Assembly (NCBI GenBank): GCA_013400115.1
Contig: VXBP01008281.1
Coordinates: 62,001 to 126,000 of the forward strand
DNA length: 64,000 bases
Direction: 5' to 3'
Source of the DNA: Rhinopomastus cyanomelas
Lineage: Eukaryota; Chordata; Aves; Bucerotiformes; Rhinopomastidae
Shown here: positions 14,741-26,700 of the stretch, in pieces
Position numbering within the stretch: the first letter of the stretch is position 1
How the letters are laid out: the number at the start of each line of letters is the position of its first letter
Made by a program: the position numbers and the translations under genes
Notes under the pieces: model-generated
What the model was told of the DNA's origin: nothing
Seen by the model: the letters and a program-made list of their open reading frames with translations, nothing else
Database searches by the model: none

Positions 14741-15720
14741 TCAGCCCTCAAACGAGTTATAAAAACACCTCGCTGGGGGCTCTATGCAGCAAGAGACTCC
14801 GACACGCCGCAGGGAGCCCTCCAGGGGCGGCCCCTCAGGGCTCGGTAGCTCCAGGCCTTTCCGCCCTCACTCACCGCTGGGAGCCCGGCTGGGTTCGGTC
14901 GCTGCCGATCTGGTCCCGCCGCCCCAACCTGCGCTCCCATTCAAACACACGGCACTGCCGCCCGCCCTGACCGCCGAGCGCGCAGGAAAACCCGGCGCGG
15001 CTCCCAGCACCGGGAACGTACCGCGCTCCTGCCAACGGGGCGACGCCTGAGGCGCCCAATCCAGTCATCCAGGTCCAGGTACTGCGGCGGCCCCGCTTCC
15101 GCTCGCGTTCAACCTGCTCCATTGTGTGGCCCCTCCGGCCCCCCCCCCCAGTGAGAAACCCCCTGCGAGGGACCCCTTACCTCAGAGCTGCCCCCCCCAG
15201 CGCCCTCAGGCACATCCTCCTTCGGGGACACCTCAGCAATGCTCTCAGTATCTCACTCCCACCCTCAGACCCTCCGCGCTGCCCTCAATGGCTCCCTCCT
15301 GGCCTCACGGGTACCTCTCCCGCCCTCAACGCTGTCCCCAGTGTCTTTCCCTCTCTCGGGGTCCCCTTTGCGCCCTCAGTGCTATCCCTCAGACACGCAC
15401 CTGAGGGAAGCTGCCGTCAGCGCTGCCCCCACAGTCGCCTACCTTCAGCGGTGCCGCAGGACAGAGCTCGTCCCGGCCGTGTCCCCTCAGTGAAGGACTC
15501 CGGGAGCTCCTCAAGCTGCGGTCCGCAGGGAACGATCGGTCCCTGCAGCCCCCCGGGCCCCAACGGCTGCCATGGAGACCACGGGGCGGAACCCTTCGCT
15601 TCAGGGCACCCCAGGACGGCGGCAGGGGCCGCACCTGCCGTGGGGCAGGGCGGCGCCTCTGGGCTCTGCCTCGGCCCCGGGGAGGGACCCACCGCCCCCG
15701 GGAGGGAAATCATCGAGTTG
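14741..15720. promoter_or_regulatory. CpG-rich block, candidate promoter (possibly PLCH1, minus strand)
   Basis: G+C and CpG frequency rise abruptly against AT-rich flanks, which is typical of an unmethylated vertebrate promoter. It lies about 1.8 kb past the C3orf33 stop codon. In amniotes PLCH1 is the next gene on this side and is transcribed on the same strand as C3orf33, so the block may be its 5' end. An ATG on the minus strand at 15122 opens a short arginine-rich frame reaching a GTACGT donor-like site near 15020, but I do not recognise the protein and do not call it an exon. The promoter identity is inference. Confidence 0.5.
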
Positions 15721-17477
15721 AACAAACTATTTTATTTTGTTAAAGATCGTTAAATGACTTTCAAGAGCCGTTGCTCGATGGCAGGAAGCGATAATCGGTG
15801 CCCTCAGAGCTCCTATTCCCCTGAATTAATGTGTGAGGTCTGGGCTTCCACCTGTTGTGAGGTAAGTGGATTCTAAAGTCTGAAACTGTTTTCAGAATTA
15901 AGATTTTTATACGTGACGGTCCTACGGGTGATGGAGGAGCATTTCTAGGGAGGCAGCAGGTGTAGGCATAGAAGGGAGAGGAGTGGATACGCGGGAGTTG
16001 TGCCCTGGTGCTGATGACCCTAGACTGCTGCCACTGCTTTAGGGTGGGCTCAGAGGAGGGTCAGTTGTGTTTACAACTGCCATTTGTCTTTACATCCCAC
16101 ACCAGCAATAAAACCCTGTGCAACACTGAAGGTATTTTTCTCAGCCATTTGGAGGCTCCTCATTTTGCTGGCTATAAGCTGTTTGTGTTGTGTTGCTCAC
16201 AGCATGTTGAGTCACAGGGCCAAGCCATAAGAGCTAAAATGTTTAATTCTCATTCTTATTCTAATTCTCAATCGCACAAAAACTGCATCCTTAGCTCAGA
16301 AATATTTTGACATGATCTGCTGCTGGGGCTAAAGTAACAGGATAGATTTTATACAGTGCGGTAAAGAGCCTTTTTCTCTTGCAACCTCCCAACCAGCTCC
16401 TCAGTTCAGTTCTGCAGCACTGTGTTTCAACTCCTGTTGGGATTTTTTAATAGCCAGGCCTCCCACCCTGCACAGATGGGAAGCAGAGCTTTGAACCTAG
16501 TGGTCCTTTGCTGGGGGCAGGGCACATTGCTGATGTTTTAAAATCAGATAAACCCCACATGATAAAGGCAACAGTGTTAACTGAAATCAACATCCCTGTG
16601 ATATCAAATCCCATACCACTGAGTTACTCGGTTCAACCAGAGTTGCCCATTACAGCATCAATCCCATCCATGTAGCTCTATCCTATCCAAAAACTATAGT
16701 AAGAACTCCTCACCCAAACCTTGTCTTGAGCAATAAACATGAGAGCAGAGGTCTGAATTTCAAGAGCTGGATACCCCTCTCCCATGCGGTTCCACTTTAC
16801 AGTGGGATTTTTATGATAACTCATCCTACAACTCATTAACAAAACAGAAGTGCAAAGTCCATGTAGAATTATATTTGATTATTACACAAAACAAACCACT
16901 GTAACTGCACAATAACACTCTGTTTTCTGTTTGGAAAAGCTCTTTCTACTTAACAGAGAAACAGCTATATAAATTCTCTTGACAAGCATATTATTGCTAA
17001 GTGTGTAAGTCAACTCTGAGTTACAAATGCAGTAAAGCACTGACATCCACTCTTACCCAAACAAAAGCTACTGACACAGCAACTAATTATCAGGCAAGCC
17101 ACACTCAGTATGAAGTTTTTTTGGTACCACACTTCTCCTCAGAATTTGACTGACACAGCATCACATCAAAATAAAGTAAAATCTGTAAAACACTTGACTT
17201 TAAAAAAATATTGGGAGTGAGGGAGGTTAAACAAAGGTCAAGCGCTTGGTCTAGAAAACATGTAACAATGAACATAAGAAATTCAATCTTTATTCTGAGA
17301 ATGTTCACAAAATAAATAGTAATACATGAGTTTCAAAAGGAAACAAGAACGAATGTAAGTGCTTACCACAGCATGTTTTACTTTTCAAATGTTCTGATAA
17401 AGTTTTATTTTAATCTTGTTTTAGTTATTAACAGAACATGCCTGGTCACTGGTGTTCCTCCAGCCAAGTCTCCCTTC
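15721..17477. other. Intergenic DNA and C3orf33 3' UTR
   Basis: No exon is recognised. The right end should hold the short C3orf33 3' UTR on the minus strand, with a poly(A) signal at 17289-17294. The rest is AT-rich with no clear repeat that I can name. Confidence 0.6.
17289..17294 (-). terminator. Candidate C3orf33 poly(A) signal
   Basis: AATAAA on the minus strand, about 184 bases past the C3orf33 stop codon at 17478-17480. It is the nearest canonical hexamer downstream of the stop that I noticed. Use of this site is inferred. Confidence 0.5.
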
Positions 17478-17750
17478 TCACCTCTGAACAGAGCTTCTCA
17501 ACCAGCTCATGAAGTGTTTGAGTACCCATACAAACCTACTGTCGCTTATACAATCTCTGATTCTTTTGGAGTAGCTCTCTTCTTTCCATATTCCTTTATT
17601 TTTTTTCAAAGCCTTTAGCTCTGCTCGCAGGAGTCTTTTGTGAAGTTTCCAGTACAAGAGGGAATCGTGAGGCAGTCCTTCGATCCGGGCTGTTCTGCCA
17701 AACCCTTGTCTCAGGATTTCCTCATTTAAGCACACACTGAGAAACCGACC
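17478..17750 (-). CDS. C3orf33: C3orf33 exon 5 (last coding exon)
   Basis: Residues 153-242 and the stop. The acceptor is CTTTATAG just above 17750. The first half (LNEEILRQGFGRT, then KALKKNKGIWKEE) matches the human protein; the final 30 or so residues do not. Confidence 0.93.
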   Translation of the reverse strand, partial: GRFLSVCLNEEILRQGFGRTARIEGLPHDSLLYWKLHKRLLRAELKALKKNKGIWKEESYSKRIRDCISDSRFVWVLKHFMSWLRSSVQR

Positions 17751-20701
17751 CTATAAAGAGGCACAAGAAGTAGTATTTTAATTTCATCTTTAAAAGTTTT
17801 ACTTTGTTTTTTTTAGCGAGCTCCCTCTGAGATATGAGCTGTACCTCTGGATATGCTTTAGCAAAAGAGTTTAAAACTAAGGGCAATCCAGCCAGCTGTT
17901 AAAATCCAGCACTAATGAAGACCTTCAGAGAGCACACTAGACAGACTAAACTTAGGGTAATCACAATTACAGGACAGCCTAGAGGCATCTGACACAGGAA
18001 TACACTGATGTCATGGATCTGTCTGCAGAAATGCTGGTCTTGATATAAAACTTGCAAATAAATCTAAAATCCCTATCAAGACCCTTCATAATTGTCTTGA
18101 GATAACAAAATTTTCTACAAACAGCAGGTAGACAACCCTTTTTGTCACTATATTTACCTTATTCACCAACACAAGGCACTCCAGTGCCAAGTTCTCCCTT
18201 CCTAGGAGCTGGAACCACATGGTTTGGTTGGGTTTCAGCTGTTTCTGTAACCAGGCCATGCCACTCGGAGCCAGCTCCACTCCAGCAAGCCTCACCAGCA
18301 GAAGACCTTCTGATTGCCCTGGTTAGAGAGAGAGAACTTTGCTAGTGACTGCAGCAAAGGACATATCAGGCTTTGCACAGACCCTCATCTGTTGCAAATA
18401 AACTTCAATCCATGGACCTCAAAAAATAAATCCATTTTAGTTCCCCAAAGCACTTATTTATTCACAAATAAGGATTTGGTCTCATCTCTCCTTCAGTAAA
18501 AAATGTCGTTCAAAGTTATGTGATTTCCGCTAGTCTGTCTGATTTTGAATACAAATGGATCTGCTTTCATTATCAAAATAATTTTATCTGAAGGGGCACA
18601 AACAATGTGCAGGAAGCACTGGCACTTGCAGGTGTGTGACTCACAGACCTGAGGGATAGCCACAGAAAAATTGTCCCTAACAATTCATTTATAAGGAGCT
18701 GCCACATCTTCAGCCCTAAATAACAGCTAATCCCCAGAGCCTTCTAACTGACCTGTGCCAGTTTCCGCTGTCAGAATATCCTGATAATTAAGCTAATTAA
18801 TAAAAATATCATATTGGCAGCTCTTTTTGCAGGTCTCCTCCTAATCTTTTATTCCAGATTTTTCTACCTGTAAAGCAGGGAAGGGCTAAAAGGCAGAGCC
18901 AGAACAGAACATTTTCCCCCTGCCCTCAGGTTTGTTGCTTCTCTTGTGTTAATTCCTACCCTCTTTCTTCGCATTCTTTTACTCACATTTCCTCTGTATT
19001 GAGGTAAAGAAAGGAATGCTGATGGGAATGTGTTCCACTTCCAGGCCACTCTCAGTTATCTGATGTAATCTTCCCCGCAATTTCACATTCTTTTTCACAA
19101 ACTCCAGAGGTATATCCAAGGCACTTGTAAACTTTGTTGTCTAGTGATGGAAAGAAGAGAAGACAAAGGTAGGTTTTATTTTTTAAAATGGTAGATCAGT
19201 TTAATCACATTAAATACAACCTCTTAAACCCATTTTGCAAATCATCTCTGTTATTATACAACAGATGTATTTACTAAACTTTTTTTTACCATTAGTCACC
19301 TGTAGAATACATTAGGTGCCACAAACAGACTTTCCTGACACTGAGGGATTCTCCTTGTTGTATGGGACCTTCAACAGGAAGGGTGGGCATGAATAGAAGG
19401 CTCAGACAAAGAACATAAAGTGGCTTTGGGGATGTTTTTTTGGAGCAGTAATTATTTAAGTTTACTTGATTTGCCATGTAAAGGGAATTTCAGAAGTGGC
19501 CTGAATGGCACGAGAATAGGGCTGAAAGGAAGCCAAGACTGGTTAAAAAGGGACACATTGGAAACAAAGGTAGAGCAAGAAGAACAGGAACAACACGAGT
19601 TTTGATATGGGAGTAGAAGAGGAGCAGGACAAAAGCAGGTGCACACTTTCCAAAAGATCACAAGAAGATTAAACTTGGTACCTAGCTGTTTAGTAAGCAC
19701 TCAAAGGGTCACTTATGTGATCACACAGCAAAACTAAGCTGAGCAGCAGTGAAAACTTGGCCAACAGTAGCACAGGAACAAAGCAGCCAGTGGTTTGGGG
19801 GTGGAATGAGAAGAACTGGCCCCACGGATGGCCAAATCCCCAGTATTTGCCGTATCAGCTTCTGGAGGTTTTGCTGTAATAAGCCTTTTGTAGAACATTG
19901 ACCTATTCCACAGCTGTGAAAAACACCAATCTGCTTATGTACAAGTGCTGTAACACAGCAGAATCTCAGGGAAAAGAAAAAAAACCCCAAACCACCACAA
20001 CTAAACCCAAAACCCCTCCCTGCTGTAAGTCATTTACTCTGTGCACCTTCCCCTTGATGGTCTGAAAGGTGTCCCACCAGGGATGCTGAAATCTAGGGGT
20101 TGGCAGTTGTCTGTCTCTGAAGGGTTTTCACGAGAAGTTGTTCATCCTCAACAGCCTGGTCAGCATATTGTCAAATCCTTAGTTTAAAAAAACCTCACAA
20201 ACCCAAAAAACCCCCAAACAAGGTATCAAATCAACCAATCAGAACTCAAACAATAAACAAAACAGAAAATAAATGGGAGGAGCCACCTCTCCTTCAGCTT
20301 TATTCGCCCAGTAGTCGGAGCCGCCCTCCAGAGGAGGTCAAGTGCGTCGTCCGGCGCGGGTCTGGCCCGAGAGAGACCCGTCACGAAACCTGCGTGAGAC
20401 CGGGTCACCGTGGGCTCGAGCCAGACGCTGTCCGCCCCGCCACCCCCGCCGCGATGCGGAGCCCCGTGCAGCCACCCGCACTCACCATACGGACGCTCCG
20501 CGCCAGCAGCAGCAGCCCAGCCACCGCCATGCCGGTGCTCAAGCCCTGTGGGCAGAGGAGAAGGGATCAGCCGTGCCCGTAACCCTCCCAACCCCCGGTA
20601 CCCACAACAGCCTTTGGTACCCGCAGCAGCCCCAGCTGCGCGTCGGCCCACTCGGAGAGGCGGGCTAGGCCCGCAGCCGCCCCGCTCGGCCGCTCCGCCA
20701 T
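17478..20701 (-). CDS. C3orf33: C3orf33 homologue (small membrane protein with nuclease-like fold), five exons, 242 aa
   Basis: CDS is the join of minus-strand exons 20701-20621, 20545-20486, 19140-18987, 18318-18158 and 17750-17478: 729 bases, 242 aa plus stop, all introns GT-AG and all phases consistent. It matches the human protein across TKFTSxxDIPxEF (residues 49-61), EVEHIPIS, LAGVELAxxGxAWLQ and LNEEILRxGxG. Residues about 28-46 form a hydrophobic, probably membrane-spanning segment rich in A, G and L. The rest corresponds to the staphylococcal-nuclease-like domain annotated in this family. The family has been described as a mitochondrial inner-membrane organiser (MISO) and earlier as AC3-33; neither role can be read from the sequence. 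The start ATG lies in a CpG-rich block and gives an N-terminus aligned with the human one (SEWAD versus SQWAD). The C-terminus diverges and is shorter than the roughly 290 aa human form. Confidence 0.95.
18158..18318 (-). CDS. C3orf33: C3orf33 exon 4
   Basis: Residues 99-152, including LVRLAGVELAPSGMAWLQKQ and the WFQLLGREN block. The acceptor is CTAACCAG and the donor GTAAATA. Confidence 0.95.
18987..19140 (-). CDS. C3orf33: C3orf33 exon 3
   Basis: Residues 48-98 plus the first base of codon 99. It encodes TTKFTSALDIPLEFVKKNVK and the EVEHIPISIP block. The acceptor is CATCACTAG and the donor GTGAGT. Confidence 0.95.
20486..20545 (-). CDS. C3orf33: C3orf33 exon 2 (membrane segment)
   Basis: A 60-base exon for residues 28-47, encoding the hydrophobic segment GLSTGMAVAGLLLLARSVRM, which parallels the human STGMAIAGIMLLLRSIR region. 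The acceptor is CCCACAG and the donor GTGAGT. It lies only 75 bases from exon 1. Confidence 0.93.
20621..20701 (-). CDS. C3orf33: C3orf33 exon 1 with start codon
   Basis: Residues 1-27, from the ATG at 20699-20701 to a GTACCA donor. RLSEWADAQLGLLR aligns with the human ISQWADDHLRLVR region, which fixes the frame and start. Confidence 0.9.
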
Positions 20702-21950
20702 AGCCGCCCCGCAGCGCCGCCCCACGGCGCCGAGCGGGCGGGGACAGCGCGGAAAGCGCCGGGTTTTAGGGCCGAGCCCGGCCGGGTTTGCGTTAACGCC
20801 AGCGCTGTGGCTCAGCCCCTCCTACCTCACAAAACCCCCGCAACATTTTGGAGCTTTTCGGTCCTAAAAGGACGAACAACGTTGGGCCACTCCCATGTTC
20901 ATCACCGGGTTTATTCTTTCCCCTACCTTAGCTCAAAACTACCAGATACTTGTCATTCATCACCAAACAGTTCAGCCGAATCAGCTGCCCACCCTTGCTG
21001 AGGACTCTGAAGGACGAAAACCACCACAAAAACATAATGAGACAATGATACCAAATTGCATATATGGCTACATGAGTCACCCAATCCAATCCACGTGTAA
21101 GTTTGAACATGAACAGGCAGCACATGAGATTATACCAGCAACAGTCACACCTTGGGAGAACTACAGACTTCATTGGGAATTTATAATCCAGGGTAGCAAC
21201 ATCCCAACTCAAACAAAAATGTTTCATCTAACTAATGCAATTTTCAGTAATAAATACAAAATAGTGCAAACTCTGAGTAAAGCCATAAGCTGCAGCCAAA
21301 CAGCAGCTGGTAGTGTAGGACAGACTTTGTGTCAGGTATGATACTGAATAACTTACATGGTACCACTGATCACCATGGGGTGAAGTAGCAGTCCTGGAAC
21401 TGTTATTTTAAGGGAAGAATGTTGGGGGTGTTCCAGTGGATAACATGCTGGCAGCGCCGAAGCTCATGGGATGCAGCTGTAACACATTGGATCCTCAGCT
21501 CTTCCCTCACAGGGCTGCAGGAGACTGGGCGCAGCAGCAACAGATGAACAATCATATTGCACGCACCTCATGAGACTGTAAAGTTTGCTTTATGCACTGG
21601 AATTCCCATCACTCCCCCCAGGACTTCACAATGATCAGGCTTAAGAATTTAAAACAGGACAATCCCTTTACCTACAAAACCCCAATTTCTGCAGTTCGCT
21701 AGAGATAACATGCTCAGACCACAAAGGTTCACCAAGGCCACTACCTGGTACCATTCACCTTCTCCCACTCCCATTTGAGTAACAGATGTAGTTTATTAAA
21801 AAGTTCTAGATTAAAACCCTCTAATCCACTAGTTATTTCCCCAGTCTTAGTGAGGAGACAGTTACTCAATTTAGGTCACACTTCATATCTATAACTATCA
21901 ATTTGGAGTTTAATTTTGTCAGGATCATCTAATGAACTGATAGGATTTAT

Positions 21951-22001
21951 GGTTGAGCTTGATGATCTTAAGGGTTTTTTCTAACATAAATGGTTCTATG
22001 A
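21951..22001 (+). repeat. CR1 LINE 3' tail fragment
   Basis: Contains a CTTGATGATCTTAAGGG block followed by TGGTTCTATGAG, the diverged end of a CR1 3' UTR. Short and degraded. Confidence 0.5.
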
Positions 22002-22018
22002 GTAATACTCAACCTGTC

Positions 22019-22024
22019 TTTATT
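22019..22024 (-). terminator. Candidate SLC33A1 poly(A) signal
   Basis: AATAAA on the minus strand, 1.6 kb past the SLC33A1 stop. Plausible for a long 3' UTR, but other weaker hexamers exist and use is not shown. Confidence 0.3.
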
Positions 22025-23615
22025 AATAAATCACATTTCTCTGGCACCTGCAGAAATAGTGAAACAAAACTGCCAAGTGAAAACCACATACGAATTTAAT
22101 TTCCCATTTTCTGCACTTGGTAAGTTCTTCCTCAAAGTCAGAAAAGCTGAAAAAAATAAATTTGATGTAACTGTCAGGGTGTCACTCAGAGGGGAACAGG
22201 CAGAGGAATCACTTGGTCACAGTGTCCTCTTCTGGACATCTTACACCTGTTGTCCTGTTGGCCACCCTCCACACACCCAGACATCCCTCCAGTCAGACAA
22301 AAGCTGGTATTGATCTAATTTTCCCTGAAGCACACAGTAAGAAAGATCCATGACCCCTTCCAGAGCCTGGAAGCAGATACCTCAGTGATACGGACAAGGC
22401 GAGAAGCACAAATGAGAAGAACACGCCGTACCTTTCGAAGGTATTTTTAATAGTTTTTTGCCGATGACATACCGCAAACATTGGACAGGGGCCAGGTGCC
22501 CTCTCCAGGCCCACAGGGCACCTGCTATATAGCACCAAGGCACTCAGGAGAGAAGTCACCTTGAGAAATTCAATGGGAATGTTTCCACTACAACCCTGCA
22601 ACAGCTCTACCACAGGATCTAGAGCTTGTGCGAGATTCCTGTCTCAGCAAAGTCATACAGCAACTCACTGGGAATTTGGCAATCACTCTCAAAGGCACTG
22701 ATTACCTCTGTTTACTCCTAGCTGGGCACAGCCAGGTTTCTTTCCCCACTGAGTTTCGAATTTTAGTGATGTAGAGGAACCAATGCTACCAATTCCCTCA
22801 AAACAACCACTGTCTTCCTTCTGCAGGCTTGCAGCCCTCTGATGTGGAAACCTGTCTCTATGACTCTATCCAGTTTTCCCCTCCAGGACTCAAGGCTTGG
22901 AGTATTGTGCGTTAGTCTCAAGTCCTGCCTTGCAGCAGTTTTCCATCAAGAAGGTACCTTCAATCCAAATCAAAATGCTTGGAAACAGCGGAAATAAATT
23001 AAGCAAATGTAATTTGTTTATAAAAATATTTTCCTATAAATCTTTAAAGCTTATAAAAGCCAGAAAATACATTTAAAAGAATCTCTGAAACGTTTCAGCC
23101 TTTGAAGTGTGGTCACGGTTCAGAAAGCAAGAAGAAACAAAGCCACTTGACGTTTCTCTTCCCATGAGAAATTCTGTAGTGCAACAAATGTAACCTACAA
23201 GTCAAAATGCTTTTGGCATCCCTCCCCAGGTCAGCTCCTTGTGTCAGAGCATTTCTGTTTGGAAATAAAGAGCTTGAAGTTAGCTGACAGCGCTGCTGTT
23301 TAGGCAGACATGGCACAATCTGCTTTCCTGTAGTTACCGTATGGAAATTCAGCCTTTGGGTACACCAGCAGCCAAGACTCTGAAGCTGGAGCTGGGAGGG
23401 TGGATGTAGGACAGAGGTGCCATTTTTCAACTACAACTTTCTGACCCTAGGTCAGAAGGACATGTGGTATCACACACAAACACACCACCACCTCAGCTCC
23501 CCTTTTAGCAGTGATGTGGCATTTTAAAACACCTCTGTTTCTCTTATTGATTAGGGGATATGTCTTGGAATAAAACTAAAGTGACCTTGCTAGTCCCACC
23601 AGTATTTAAACTGAG

Positions 23616-23783
23616 TCAATTGGTCCTCTTGCACTTCCAAGACGACTGTCCTTCGTCCTGCAGCTTTTTAAATTTTGGTCCAAGTAAAAACCACCAGCCA
23701 AATCCCAGAATGACACAGATGACAGATTCCACATAATAACCATCCAAGGTGGTCATACAGGAACCACCAGCTTTTGTGCAGAG
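23616..23783 (-). CDS. SLC33A1: SLC33A1 exon 6 (last coding exon)
   Basis: Residues 484-538 and TGA. It starts after CTTTCTTTCAG and encodes LCTKAGGSCMTTLDGYYVES, the last membrane segment and a lysine-rich tail ending KCKRTN. It is too short to show as a long open frame but matches the human C-terminus closely. Confidence 0.96.
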   Translation of the reverse strand, partial: LCTKAGGSCMTTLDGYYVESVICVILGFGWWFLLGPKFKKLQDEGQSSWKCKRTN

Positions 23784-26700
23784 CTGAAAGAAAGGAGCAG
23801 AAGTTGAGGCACTCAGTACTCTCTGGGAGACACCAAAATAAAAACTTTTAGAAACAAGAAATCAGATACCCACTAGTTTTCACTTGCTCTTCATTAGGAC
23901 TAAATGTATTTGTTTAAATATATTGTCCCTGTTGCTTGTGGAGTTAGCAAGAGACTTTTGAGCTCACTGTCAGTACAAGAAGGGCTGTACTGACAGTAAA
24001 GCATTTGGGAAATGAAGCATATTGGCCCAAGGAATTAACTCTGCAAAACAGACACAACACTACGTCTTGCTGGCCTGGAAGTACAATTGAGGTTGATGAT
24101 TTTTAGTCCTTTTTTTGGAAAAAACATGCCCACGGATGTTTTTTGTAATTGAGACCTGGAAGCCAAACACTCCAGCATCTAAAGGGTAAGTGTACAGCAC
24201 ATGATCACTTCTGCCACTGTTCAGCTTTCAGAAGTGCTGTAATCCCAAGGTAAATCAATGTTCTGAGCAGATGACCTGCCAGCATGTTAATTATTCTGAA
24301 ACATGTCAAGATCAGGTTAGGGAGTGGGGGTGGAACATTACCAACGGGCAGGATGTTAAAAAACGCTCAGAGGAGTAAGGTGAAGGAGGAACGACTCCGG
24401 TTCAGCAGAGGCTCAGGCATGGGGAACATAATTAGTGGCAAGCTGATGAGAGGCTGAGAATGCACATGCTGCACAGGCAGTTTCCTCTCTGCAAAGAGTA
24501 AAAACTGCACCTCCAGTTCAAACAAGTCAGGTTTGACACTTGGAACGTGCTGTTTATTTAAGAAGCCTCACATCCTAGACTCCTGGCATTCATGAGTTAA
24601 ATAAATCTCAGTGATGATTACAGAAAAAAAAAAAAATCCCCAAAACATTTTCTCTCCTTCCAAGCAGTCATGATAAAACTGCTCATGTGCTGAGAAGGTG
24701 AATTTGAAACGCTGCTTTTCAGGCTGTTCTGCATCCTGCTCTTTGAGCTAGCTACAGCAGCACAGCACATTCCTTGTTCTCCTTCACAGGGCTCCCCAGA
24801 ACTGGGAAGTCAGCCAGTCACACCGCCCAGCTTCACATGGAAAGTAAACATCAGAGAGCAAAGCAGTATCACTGGAGAAGGTATGAAGGTATCCAGATAG
24901 AAATATCCAGAAAGAGAGAAGGGACAAACACCTGCCATAAACTTGAGGGGCTTGGGGTACAGGCAGCTGCCAAGAACCTTAGTGAGGTTTACTCTCAAAA
25001 ATGTGACTAATCTCTTGCCACAGAGAATGTGGCACCAGTCTAGTGCTTCTACCACCAGCTTTGCATCGCATACTAGAAAGAAACAGGCAGCCACTCTGTA
25101 AATCCAAATCTTTGGTAAGATGTTAGTTTGAGAAATCACGTTACTCTGAACGCACTTCTATCAGACAGAAAAATTAGCTAATTCAGTGGGAACTTCTATG
25201 CATCAGCTATGCCCTACCAAGGTCTTCAAAGGAAAAAAAATACAAAGCAACAATTTTGAGACAGAAATTATCAGAGAGACCTCCACAACCCCCAAAACTT
25301 ACCTCTGCAGCAGCCACAGTTCTGCAGGTCTGATTGGGGGCTCCTGCACACTCTTTCACCGTGAGTGGGTCCACAAGCCAGAGCGCAACAGTAGAGGGCC
25401 AGTTGCCTCCCAGATTTGACACAGTATTTAGGAGCGTCATATAGGTGCCTCCAATGAGTGGGTCGCTGACTTTGGCATTGAAAGCCATTATTGCAACGTA
25501 CATGCTGTACAGAGTGATCTACGGAGAAGGTAAGAAACCCCCAGGGCAGTAAGATAGGCAATGACAACTAAAATCCTAACAGAAAAACTGTTAACCTGAA
25601 GTTAGCAACATTGACTGAAAAGTAACTCCTGTGGCTTAAAACTGCAAGAAAGAGACTACTTCTGCAGCCTTGCCAGTTGTCTCAGGTCATGCTGAAATGG
25701 ACCCGTGCTCACAGACAGCCATGACTCTGGTTATCTCATCAAAGTGTAATAAGACCCTCCAGAGTGGGTACCCTGGAAACAGAGGATGCACAGAAAGCTG
25801 AGATACTCAGCACTTTCTTTGCCTCTGTCTATACTTCTGGGGGCTGTCTTGACATCAAGACCCAGACTGCTGAGACTCAAGAGGAAGTGGAGGTAAGAGA
25901 GGAGCCTGCCTTGGTTGATGAGGACTGGGTTAGGGATAAGTTGAGCAAACTGGACGTGCACAAATCTATGGGCCCAGACGGGATGCACCCACGTGTGCTA
26001 AGGGAGATGGCAGAAGTCATTGCTAGGCCACTCTCCATCATCTTTGCTAGGTCCTGGGGAACGGGAGAGGTGCCTAGGGACTGGAGGGTAGCAAATGTGA
26101 CCCCAATCTTTAAAAAGGGAAAGAAGGAAGACCCGGGTAACTATAGACCGGTCAGCCTCACCTCCATCCCAGGAAAGGTGATGGAACAATTTGTTCTAGA
26201 GGCTGTCTGCGGGCACATCAAGGACAGGAGGGTCATTAGGGACAGTCAGCATGGCTTTACAAAGATCACATAACTAATGGATCAGGAGAAGCAGCATAAC
26301 CATCATCATGCCTGTGAACCTCAGGCAGGATGATGGGGTATCTCCAGCTCCACCACACTTTTGAGCTTTCGGGTTTGGGGGAAAAAAACCCAAATTATTT
26401 GATAACTAAAAGTCACTTCATAGAAAATAATCCAGTGGAGCACATGAAAGAAGGAGACATATTGGCAAGAGTCTCCCAGTGAATGGAGCCGTAAGTACCC
26501 AGCTGACCCAACCAATCTTTCACTGATTGATGCAAAATATCCTCCATCTCCCTCCCCTTCTCAGACAGTGCATGCTTACCTGGTGTAAAGCGTAACTCAG
26601 CAACACCACAATGTAGTAGTAGACAGGAAATCCTCCTTCATGTCTGACTTTAGGAGTCCACCACACCAAAAAGGCAAACTCCAGACCAAGCAGCAATCTG

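Larger units (their letters stand above)
20290..20801. promoter_or_regulatory. CpG-rich promoter region of C3orf33
   Basis: A dense CpG block covering C3orf33 exons 1-2 and about 100 bases upstream of its ATG. There is no obvious TATA box, as is usual for a CpG-island housekeeping promoter. It faces the minus strand. Confidence 0.7.
20802..23615. other. Interval between C3orf33 and SLC33A1, including the SLC33A1 3' UTR
   Basis: 2.8 kb with no coding exon recognised. The SLC33A1 3' UTR should begin at 23615 and run leftward. A canonical AATAAA on the minus strand lies at 22019-22024. The only repeat I can name is the CR1 tail at 21951-22001. Confidence 0.6.

Noticed and set aside
15124..15753. 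209-codon open frame (+) in the CpG-rich block
   Set aside because: Proline/arginine/glycine-rich composition with overlapping open frames on several strands is typical of GC-rich DNA with few stop codons. No domain or splice context was seen.
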